From Chaetoderma sp. LZ-2023a (Eukaryota; Mollusca; Caudofoveata; Chaetodermatida; Chaetodermatidae), in assembly GCA_034401795.1 (NCBI GenBank), contig CM067363.1:30261855-30325854 (forward strand): DNA of 64,000 nucleotides. Reading direction: 5' to 3'. Shown piece after piece: positions 35,101 to 47,100 of the stretch. The position numbers and the translations under genes are program-made. Below the pieces are notes generated by a model. It saw only the letters and a list, made by a program, of their open reading frames with translations, ran no database searches and was not told the origin of the DNA. Positions within the stretch are counted from its first letter, which is position 1, and each line of letters begins with the position of its first letter.

Positions 35101-38100
35101 GTGTCCAGTGATGGTGCGTAGGTGTTTGCGGTGGCAGGCGTCAAGTTTGTCTAGAGCTGCCTTTGGAGCTGCCCAGCTGTTACAGTTATACATCATCAAG
35201 GATACACAGGTTGCAGTGTATAAACGTAGTCTTTTTACCAAGGGCATCTTTGATCTATGAATCTATAGCTTCCAGAAAGCAGTGAGCCCAGGATTTACTT
35301 TTCCTCCATGGTTCGCCGCCACGGAGTGGATCGTCATTTTCTTTAGTTTCATGCTTTGTAGATAGGTATATGTGGGTGAACTCTGTTTTGGATTCATTCA
35401 TAAAGAGCTTCTCAATTTTTAGTTTGCTTGCAGCTATTGGGAGAAGTTCGTCAAGGGGTTTCTTTTCCTCATCTACAAAGTCCACATCGTCTGCATATTC
35501 CATCTCTAGCAGCATGCCCAGTATTGACATTAAGGGGTTTGGTCTTGTGGAGTTTTCCCGCACAGACTTCAATGCAGCAGCCTGGTAACAGGTGAAGAGC
35601 ACAGGGAATAGACCATCTCCCTGTGGGGAGCCGATTTATGTCTCAAACTCTACAGACTTCACTGACTTGACTCGCACTCAGCTTGGTGTCTGCAAGCAGT
35701 AGTCTCACTAGTCGTAGCTCATCTTCATTGCAACTGGCCTGGCGTAGTACATCTAGCATCTTTGAGCATTTAATTGTGTCGAAGGCTCGTGACATGTCAA
35801 TGCCAATTTTGTGGACATCCCAGTGTTTGGACATGACGACCGACACAAGCATGCGTTGAGCCCATACAATGTCTGCGCAGCTGCGTCCACGTTTGAAGCC
35901 ACTTTGACATGATTCGGTGAAGTCGATGATCTTGTCTCGGATGCGGCATAGAGTAACATTGGATAGGATTTTCCGTATGCTGTTAGGGAGCACAATGGGC
36001 CACAGATTGGCTGGGCGGGTCCAGGTGGCTGCTTGGGCTTGGGTAGCGCGATAAGGATGCCTTGGCCTAAAGCGTCAATGGGAAGGTGGTGTATAAAAGC
36101 TGAATTGATTATGTGCGTGATCGGTTTTGAGATAATGTCACTTGCATATTTGAATAGTTCATTGCTCATGCCATCAGGTCCAGATGCACGTCCATTTTTC
36201 AGGGTTTTAAGTGCCTTCTCAACCTCCTCTGTATTAATTGGTGTTAGTAATGGCCTGGGGTCTCCTGAGAATGGGTGCAGGAGCTCATCATCGTGGTCAG
36301 TGAACTGTTCCTTGAACCATTCTCGAATTGCCTCAACTTTGCCCTGGTCACTCCCGATAAAGTGCCCTGGACGTGCATCAGAGTTGTGTACAGTTAGTGG
36401 TGGTGTGTAGTCAGCAACTCTCAGGGATCGGGCTGCCCAAAAACATTTTGTGACAGTCATCCGTGGCAGTGATTTCATCTGCTAGGATGTCTGCTTGTTG
36501 GATAGCAAAGTCTTTTAAGCATTCACTAATGTGGCGCAGAATGTTATTGCGTTCCTGTCGTAGTTTTGGTGCGATCGTCACTTTGGCCACTTTGATAGAT
36601 GCGCAGACGTAACGCTTTCTGTTTTGCTGACAGTTTTACTACGAGAGGGTCGTCAGTATACTTAGTTCTGTTGATTTTTAGAACACCTATGGTGCTAGTA
36701 GCTGATGATTCCATAGAATTCAGTATTTTTGGTAGGGATTCGTTTGGATCGGAGCTGACGTCGATGTTAGCTATCTGCTCCCTGAGGGCCTTTTTGTATG
36801 ACATTTGAGTGTCAGTGTCGCTGATGAGTTTGGGTAAGTTGTAGGTGACTCTACCCTCGAAAGGGCCAAAGAGAATCCAGCTATATTAGATTCCTTCTAT
36901 GCAGAACTGAACTCCGCCATTACTATCCCAGCTAGATGGCAGCTGTTCGTGTGTGGCGATTTCAACTCCAAGCTGGGTAAACTCGGCATTGCGGACAAAA
37001 GTTCAGGACTTGGCTCATGCATGGGATCGTATGGAGAGGGCCATCGCAACAGCAATGGAGATGCACTGGTGGCATTCCTTAGTTCCAATGGCCTATTTTC
37101 CACAAATATGGTTTTCAAACACCTATGCCGCCACCGGACAACATGGACTAGACACATTGCTGATCGCAAAAAACCCCTACTTCGGGATGCTCATTCCTAT
37201 GGAGGCACAGACCTCAATTCTGACCATAAGCCAGTCATTACACGCCTCCATATGAACCAGCTCTACCTAATGTACAAACGCCATACCAGGTATCTAATAA
37301 CCCTCATCATTCTGAATGCACTCTGAATGCATTCTGTTGAATATTTTGAAACTAATTTGACTGGGCAGGGCATTGTTGCTGCCATAGGCAGCAACAGCAC
37401 CCAGTCAAATTAATTTCAAAATATTTAACAGCTTACCTGTATATTTTTGTGGAAATTGATAGTCAAGGAGTTCAGGGATCGATCAGTGATTTGTTCACAC
37501 CCCATGAGACTCATCCACTCGGTGACCGGTTTCACACTTTCGGTGATCATCGGGTATAATAAGGATTTTTTTTCTCATTGAAGCTTTACTGTACCCCTTA
37601 TATACAAGTAGTCATGGCATTACAGTATTTTGGCATTACCAGGGAATTGAACCCACAACGCTTTCATCGGTTGTTGGTTCGATTCCCTGTGTAGCCTAGC
37701 TAGTAGCATACTGTTATTGCTCTTGTTTTTGCTGTTTTTGTGTATCTCTCTGATTTCTGTCCCTCTCCAGGGTTAGCGTGGGTGTATTCTGTTCCACGCC
37801 CGCCGTAGCAATTGGACGATCGGTTCCTCGAAAGGTTGCCATGGAAATGCTTTTTACAGGTCGCCCACTTTCAGCACAAGGTGAGATGCAATGAAAAGAT
37901 TTTTAACTGTCTGCTGCATTGGGGTTTAGCTCTGGATATACTGAATATTTTGGAAAAGAATTTGACTGAAATTTCTGGGGGGCTATGCCACCAATAAATT
38001 TCAGTCAAATTGTTTTCAAAATGTTCAGCAGGTCCAGTGTTATTGCCCATTGAGATTGTCTTGTGGCTTGTGGTAGTCAGCTGGTTAATTCTAGGGATTG

Positions 38101-41100
38101 AAAACAAAGGCTAGTCTGACACTAGTAGAAATTTGTCAGATCTATTTGTTAATACATTGTGAGAAGACATTGGTTGGTACCTCGGCGTAATCTATCCATA
38201 TTTGCTGGAGATATCGCTCCTGAAAATGGTATTTTAGCTCGATAACATTACGTCAACTTGTGCAAATGTTTTTGGACATGTGACCTTGATTTGTGTCTTT
38301 TTTCTTGCCCTTTTGCATTAGTACCTCGCTTGGTCTGAAAAACCAAGTGACCTTATGTCACGTCCATCATCTGTCTATCTGTCTGTCATCATTTTTGTCC
38401 TTTAAATCTTCTCAACAACCACTAAAGCTGATTAGTTTTGGCTAGGAATAGTTTGTTCAAATGAAGCTGAATTATGTTCAAAATATTCAACAGAACATTT
38501 ACTAACTAACAATGTTTCTTTTTTTATTTTCGAAACATGTTAACTTATTTATGACCTGCATTTTAAGTTGTTTATCTCCGTCTTTCAGATGCTGTTCTTC
38601 ATGGACTTGTTACTCGAGTTGTATCTGAGGAACGGCTACAGGAAGAGGTATGCATCTATTACATATGCTATAGTTTGGCATATTCTCAGAGATATAACCC
38701 TTCTACAGAATGGAATTCTAATGGCTTTTTCAAACCCTTTAGGTTTTCCGGCGTTATATTAAGTAATTGAGTGATACAATCTGTTGCTCACGTATCAAAA
38801 TAACAATTTTGTTACGACGGTTCTAATAGTCTACCACGAATGTGTCTGAATCATATATCATGGACTAATTTACAGTTTAAAGGATAACTAACCTCATCTC
38901 TTGATAGCTATTGAGGTGATCTAACATGCCACTCATAAACTATGCTGGCAAGTTTAAGCTTTTTATCCCCCTTGTTCATTACAGAGTTAGCCCCCCTTTA
39001 AATATATTAAAGCCGATACATAAACTGCATTGCCAATCATTTCTTGTCAACGCAACTCCTCCTAGAGGTCTTAATGGATTAACTTAAAATTGTGTGGACT
39101 CTATCAGTATCATATGCAGATGTGCATGTGCTTTCTTCGTGACCGAAAAATTGTTCATTACAGAGTTAGCCCCCCTTTAAATATATTAAAGCCGATACAT
39201 AAACTGCATTGCCAATCATTTCTTGTCAACGCAACTCCTCCTAGAGGTCTTAATGGATTGACTTAAAATTGTGTGGACTTTATCAGTATCATATGCAGAT
39301 GTGCATGTGCTTTCTTCGTGACCGAAAAATTTTTCATTACAGAGTTAGCCCCCCCTTTAAATATATTAAAGCCGATACATAAACTGCATTGCCAATCATT
39401 TCTTGTCAATGCAGCTCCTCCTACAGTTTAGCTCCAATTCTTTTGAAAATTGGTACGTGTTATCATTACCACGTGTAGGTGTGCATGTGCTATCCGTCTA
39501 CCTGTATGGCCATCCGTTTGTCCAAAATGTATGTATGTCCGTCTGTCAGTCCATCCATCTCTGACAATCATTTCTTGTCAACGCAACTCCTTCTAGAAGC
39601 CTCAATGGATTAACTTTAAATTTTGTCAACATTATCAGTATTATGTGTTATCCGTATACCTGTACGTCCAGCAGCCTGTCCAAAATGTATGTATGTCCGT
39701 CTGTCAGTCCATCCATCTCTGAAAATCATTTCTTGTCAACGCAACTCTTCCTAGAGGTCTCAATGGATTAGCTGTAAATTTTGTCCACATTGTCAGTATC
39801 ATGTGCAGATGTGCATGCGCTTTTTTCGCGGCCAAAAAATTATTCATTACAGAGTTATCACCCTTTAAATATCTTAAAGCCGATACATAAACTGCATTGC
39901 CAATCATTTCTTGTCAACGCAACTACTCATACAGTTTAGCTCGGATTCGTTTGAAAATTGGTACGTGTTATCAGTACCATGTGTAGGTGTGCATGTGCTA
40001 TCCATGTACGTGTACGTCCATCCATCTGTCCAAAATGTATGTATGTCCGTCTGTCAGTCCATCCATCTCTGACAATCATTTCTTGTCAAGGCAACTCCTC
40101 CTAGAGGTCTCAATGGATTAACTTTTAAATTTCGTCGACATTATCAGTATCATGTGCAGATGTGCATGTGCTTTTTTTCCGCGGCCAACAAATTATTAAT
40201 TTCAAAGTTACCCCCCTTTATATATCTCAAAGCCGATACATAAACTGCATTGCCAATCATTTATTGTCAACGCAACTCCTCCTAGAGGTCTCAATGGATT
40301 AATTTTTAAATTTCGTCCACATTATCAGTATCATGTGCAGATATGTATGTGCTTTTTTCGCGACCAAAAAATTGTTCATTACAGAGTTATACCCCTTTAA
40401 ATATCTTAAAACCGATACATAAACTGCATTGCCAATCATTTCTTGTCAACGCAACTCCTACAGTTTAGCTGCGATTCTTTTGAAATTTGCTAAGTGTTAT
40501 CATTACGAAATGAAGATGTGCATGTGATATCCATATACTTGTACATCCATCCATCTGTCCAAAATGTATGTTCGTCTGTCGGTCCATCCTTGTCCATGCA
40601 ACTCCTACAGTTTAGTTACAATTCTTTTGAAACATGGTAAATCTAGTCATTACCATCCGAAGATGTGCATGTGCTTTTTTCGCGGCCAGAAAATTATTCA
40701 TTACAGCGTTATCTCCCTTTAAATACCTTTAAGCTGATACATAAACTGCAGTACCAATCATTTCTTGTCAACACAACTCCTACTATTTAGCAGTGATTCT
40801 ATTGAAACTTAGTACGGATTCTCATTACCATTTGTAGATGTGCATGTGCTATCCGTATGCCTGTACATCCATGCGTCTGTATAGACTTTATGTGTGTCAG
40901 TCTGTCGGTCCATCCATCTCTGGCAATCATTTCAAGATGTCAAACCAACTACAGTTTAGCTACGATGTATGTTTATCTGAAATGTTTTGGGGGGGGGGGG
41001 GGGGGGGGGGTGGAAATGCCGTCTTCTGATGGCTCTTGTTATCATGCTGCTAAAGAAAGATATCCAGGCTTTAGTAGCTAATTGTTGGTACATTTCTACA

Positions 41101-44100
41101 TCATATGATGGCTGTCATGATTTACCCTGCAACCAATCAGAAAAAACCTACTGTGTCTGCTTCGGTATATGCGCTCAACCATAGAGGTGCCATCTATAGT
41201 TAGACAATGTGGTGTCAAGGCAACCATACTGGTAAGCTGTTGACTATTTTGAAACTAATTTGACTGGAAGCTGTTGCTGCCTTAGGTAGCAACAGCTTCC
41301 AGTCAAATTAGTTCCAAAATATTCAACAAGATGAGTATTACATAATAAAGAATTTAATGCATTGGCACTTACCGTATTTCTCCTATTAGAGTCCTATGCC
41401 TTAATAGAAGCCTACCCCCAAACTCAGCAATGTCAGTCGCTAGATTTTCCAGCACTTTAAAAATGAAAAAACTACTAATACAAGTCTGCCCCCAAACTTG
41501 GCATCTTGGTCCGATAAACCTTTTCCAAATGTTGACATTATAAATAATTTGTTGCTTATTACTTCAAAATTTGGCATAAAAGTTTAAATCCATTCAGGCC
41601 AGGTGAGCTAAAAATGAACTTGAATAGCACGAAAATAGAAAACATTTCACGCTAAAGATTATTTCCATCAGACAACTACACTTAATGTATGCTATGTCAA
41701 TAACCGCGGGAGTGAAATTATTGTGCAGGGCCACATAAAAACTGTGTTCGCTGTAATAACTATTGTTTATTACATCAGAATTCTTCATTAAATCTAACAA
41801 AAGGGTGCCGTAAAAAATGCAAATCATGTGATATCAGGAAGCTGCGCATAGATTTAATATTTAGAGCGAGTACTCGGCAGATTCACGGACCTGTGGTTTT
41901 GGACTCGGAACTCGGAAATTACTATATTGTGTGATGATAACCCAGAACTGTACGTTAAATGAGATCGGGATAACGGGGACCCGTTTGATAACTGCGCGTT
42001 GATATGAATCCTGTCATACAAGGAAGCTGAGATTGCTTTACAGTGTTTTGCATTCATGTCTCGCAAGATTCCCTTCGAAATGGGATCGAGAATGCACGAA
42101 GCCAGGCCTCTATTTTCAGTTGTGTGCGTTTTAAATTGTGGATAGTCAACGGAATATGACTGAATTCAATGGCTAATCAAACAATATATCTCAGAATTCT
42201 TTTCTAAATAGACGATCGGGTGGTGAACTCGTGACTCGCTACCTATAATTAGTCTGCTACATGCATGTACTGGTTTTCTGATGTAATTTCATGGAATACT
42301 GGAAATACATGTAGACATCTAACATGAGCTTATTAGAAGCCGATTTGGGGGGTTCACTAAAAATTGTTACTGGAAAACTCCCCAATAGAAGCCTACCCCC
42401 TTTCTCTGACATTCTGCTGGTGAAATTTCTTCATCACTATCCTAAGGAGGAATACGGTACATGACATCACACACGATCGCTTGAGGAGACAAAATGGCGG
42501 CGATCACTGTTCAACATTTACGCGGTATTACAAAGCAAATAGTTGTGATACAGATATGGAAATGTGACAGGATATGAATGATATGGAATCTATAAACCAT
42601 AATCTACCGGTGCAATACAACATTTGAGATCAGATTAGCATCCCTCTAATGAATTTTTTGTTGGCTAGTTTGAAACTAATGATACTGAGCCCTGTTGCTG
42701 CCAAAATATTCAACAGCTTAACCTGTATAGTTTCCTTCAAATGGACCGTTTCCAGTTTATCCATCCATCATATGATGTCATAATCAACAACGTGATGCGT
42801 AGGATGACAGCATAATCAATTACAGCATGAATAACTCGATTTAGTCCATCTTAAATGCTTAATAGTCCGACACATTGTACAAATTGTATATCTTTACTAT
42901 TTAATAAACATTCTGTCGAATATTTTGAAACTAATTTTACTGGGTGCTGTTGTTGCCATAGGCAGTAACAGCACCAAGTCATATTAGTTTCAAAATATTC
43001 AACAGCTTAGCTAGATAGGTTTCTGGAAATTTATAGTCAGGGAGTTCAGGGATCGATCAATTCCAACATGAGCGAGGTCTGGGTGGAGCTTAGCTAGAGA
43101 TGGCCAGGGCATAGCAAAAACTGAAAGTCCATTTAGATTCTGCCAATTCAAGTTTTAAAGTATCAAATTGTAAAAGTGGGTGGAGGTTAGCTAGAAATGG
43201 GCATGACATAGCTAGAATTGGGCATGACATAGCTAGAAATTAGCATGACATAGCTAGAAATTAGCATGACATAGCTAGAAATTAGCATCACATAGCTAGA
43301 AATTAGCATGACATAGATAGAAATTGACATGACATAGCTAGAAATGGGCATGACATAGCTAGAAATGGGCATGACATAGCTAGAAATGGGCATGACATAG
43401 CTAGAAATGGGCATGACATAGCTAGAAATGGGCATGACATAGCTAGAAATGGGCAGGACATAGCTAGAAATTAGCATGACATAGCTAGAATTTGGCATGA
43501 CATAGATAGAAATTAGCATGACATAGCTAGAATTTGGCATGACATAGCTAGAAATTAGCATGACATAGCTAGAAATGGGCATGACATAGCTAGAATTTGG
43601 CATGACATAGCTAGAAATTGATCCCTCTATTTCAAGATAAATTTTATGACATCTCCAAACAGTGTCTGCTTCAAAATGTGCAACAACGAATACCCTCATA
43701 AAAAATAGTAGCTGAGATCTGCATGATTTTGAGGGAAGAGGCTATTGCAATCGATTCTGCGTGCGTGCATGGGTGGTTGGGCATGCGTGCTCATTAGTGT
43801 GTGTCCTTGTGTCTAAAACTACTGATCCGATTTGGCTCTAATTGTAATGTGTGTTTACTGTGTAAGAGGATTTCCTGACATTGCCCGTGATTCACATAAA
43901 GGAAGCTGGATCGGATCAAATTCTGTATCTCTGGATTTCTTGGAAACTTTTTCTGATTTTGGCTCAAATTTTGACACAAGACATGCAAGAAAGTTTGTGA
44001 TCCAGATGATTTGAACATTTTAGCTAGACTTTACGAAGCTATGTATGGTCACAGATACCATCCTTGTCAACTGGCTCAACTTTACAGTTAATATCTCGGT

Positions 44101-47100
44101 TTTGGTTAATGATACTGGACCCAAGATTGGACACATATATCGTTTTAATGAATGGGCATGACACAGTGGCTGTGAGGTCAAAAGGTCATGGTCATTGTTA
44201 CATTTTGATCCTTTAATCCTCAAAATTGATCAAAAACATCAATATTTCACTGGAATGTCTGGCTCGCTTACAGAGCTAGGTATTTCAGTGGTAAATTTTC
44301 AAAAATATTCTTGGCCTGCAAATGAACATTATCTATGAGAAAATTGAAATTTTCCTTCAAATGAGCATTCCACATGACCACTGCAGTAACCATTTTTGGC
44401 TGGCTTGAAAAAGGTTAAACCTAGGAGAAATTGTGTCGCTTGCCTCGCTGTCTAGTTGCTCATTCAAGTTAATTTCAGGACCTAGTGTACATCTGCTTTA
44501 CTCTGGATAAATCTAATAGTATTATACATCTGTCTAATCTTTGCCTGTATTATCTTTGCTTAGACAATGAAGGTGGCTGAGAGAATATGTGAGACCAGTG
44601 CCAGTGTGGCAGCTCTTGGCAAGGCAGCTTTCCATAAACAGATTATGATGCGGGATAAACAAGATGCTTATAGGTATGTATGTGAAGGTCTACTTTTGTG
44701 CCTCTGTTTGTGTCTCTAGTTAACCCTTTCATGCCAAAACCAGCCTCTGCAGTGGCTTTGAGGAATGTCCATTTGCAGGTGAATAGAAGACTATTTTTGA
44801 AAATTTACCACTAAAATGACTGGCTTGATTCTCGAGAATCGAGCCAGTCATTCTAGTGGTAAATCTTCAAAAATAGTCTCTTGTTCTGCAAATGGACGCT
44901 AGACTTGCACAATTATTCAATTAATAATGATTATTCGTTAAAATATGACCGTGGACGATTAAAAAACTAAATAATCGAATAATCGAAGATTTTCAATCTC
45001 CAAGATTGGTGTTTTTCAAAATGCAAAGTAACGTACATCGCCTCTTAGTAGCCTAGGAATCTATTAGGACAAGAGGGGTTCAATTTCCAAACAAGCATCT
45101 CAGGTAAATGGGGTGGCCTTATTTTAGGTATATTTCAAGAAAAAGTTGAAATCAATTCTCTAAAATGTTTCAAACTGAAAGACTGCCACGAAAATTTAAC
45201 AATTTCCTGCTACAAATTTTTGGCGCCTTATGAATATGTTTAATATACATCTCAAAAACATCATCGCTGGAGTGAAATTATTAAATGGGGACGCCTAAGT
45301 ATTGCGCATCCTTTAATAAAGGCTGTCTATCACATCAAAATTAATCCAAATTTGATATAAAATGTCGTCGAGAAAAAATATAAGTCATGTGATATTAGTA
45401 ATCCGCTCTGGTTAAATCAAATTAAGAAGTATCAAAAAATTTTAGAGCGAGTACTCGGATATAAATATCCTGGACTCGGAACTTGAATATCCCTATATAT
45501 TATCATTGCGTGATGGTAACCCAGTGGAAGGGTTATGAGAATACCTTCTGTCTCAAAATCCCGTTAACATATGAAATCAGTCACCTCCAATCGCAAAAGA
45601 GTCATTTTGTTGCCAACATAAGAAGCTATCTCCCACATTTTAATTCTCGGGCGTTCAAGCAAACTTTGTCGCACGTTTGATTCCACTTTGGATCATTTTA
45701 TGTTGGTCACTTACATTGGGCCAGGCTTGCCAGATTGTAGCGATATTGTGATCGGAATTCGTACTCTAATTGTTTGTAAAAAGCATCTCTGAACACATTG
45801 CTATCTGACAATTAGACTGGAGGCGGTTTTAATGGTCAGCGATACCAATTTTCATTCTTTTAGCGTTATGATTACGTTTATACAATGCAACCTGCGTATC
45901 CTTGATGCTGTATAAGTGTAACAGCTGGGCAGCTCCAAAGGCAGCTGTAAACAAACTTGACACCTGCAACCGCAAACACCTACGCACCATCACTGGACAC
46001 TGATGGCCAGAGAGCATAATTTCCAACGATGCACTATGCAAGATGTGTAATACGCTGCCGCGGTCTGTAAAAGTCGGCCAGCACAGATGGTCCATGTTTG
46101 GCCATGTGCTAAGGATGCCAGAAGACACACCAGCATAGGGAGCCTTGGAATTCGCCCTACTCGGAGCCCGCAAATACAGAGCCAGGAAAGGACGTCATTG
46201 CATAAATCTGTTAAGCCTGCTACGAGGTGACCTCAAGTCAAGAATGGACCTGAGGAAGCCAAGGATTTTGGCTGAGGACAAGACAGTGGGAAAAAGCGAA
46301 GAAGGACTGATTACAGATGTATGATGTTTCTACTACTACAGCCGCAGAATACAGTAACCATACATACATACAATTCTCATTCGTTTGTAGGATTTTTAAC
46401 AAATATCAATACTAGCGGGCAAACTAGTTGAAATATTTCTGGTTACATAGTTATTTGTTTTGAATAAAACTTTGTTCCAGTTCCCCCACCCTAATGCAGA
46501 ATGACATGTACGATGTAATCGAAAATCACGATTACTTTTTCAAATTGATCGTGATTATGAAAACTGAATAATCGTGCAAGTCTAAGCAAATATTTTTATT
46601 CTTTGATCCAATTTCCTCATTAAAAGGTTAAAACGAAATCTTAATACATTTTTTGCCACATAAGCAAGTTTATATAAATTTTCCATTGCATAGCATTCAT
46701 AAAACTATTATATATCGTTTTATCTCCCATTAGTCTAGATTTTACATGTAGACTGGTACACTAGTGTCACCGAACGCGCAATGTATTACTACATCCATTG
46801 TTGCCTAGGTGCCATGGCAGCGGATGCTGGTTGTAACCCCTTGAGTCGAATCCGCTCCTAATGTAGTGGATGCATCTCATGGGGCCGAAAAAAATTGTTT
46901 TCTTTGCGCAATTTATTACTGTTAAAATACATGTTGTAAAATTGAATGTGTTGACAAATTTAAATGAAAACATTGCTAGTTTTAAAGGATCAATTAAAAT
47001 TATTTAAAATGTGCTGCGTTATTAGCTATATTTTGTTGCATATTAGTCAGAACATTTAGTGTAAAATAGTAAAAAAATGTGTGTGATGATAAAAACAATA

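Noticed and set aside
46745..46900. Possible tRNA-derived SINE near GGTTGTAACCCCTTGAGTCG
   Set aside because: Only a partial box-B-like word, no box A and no second copy in the window.
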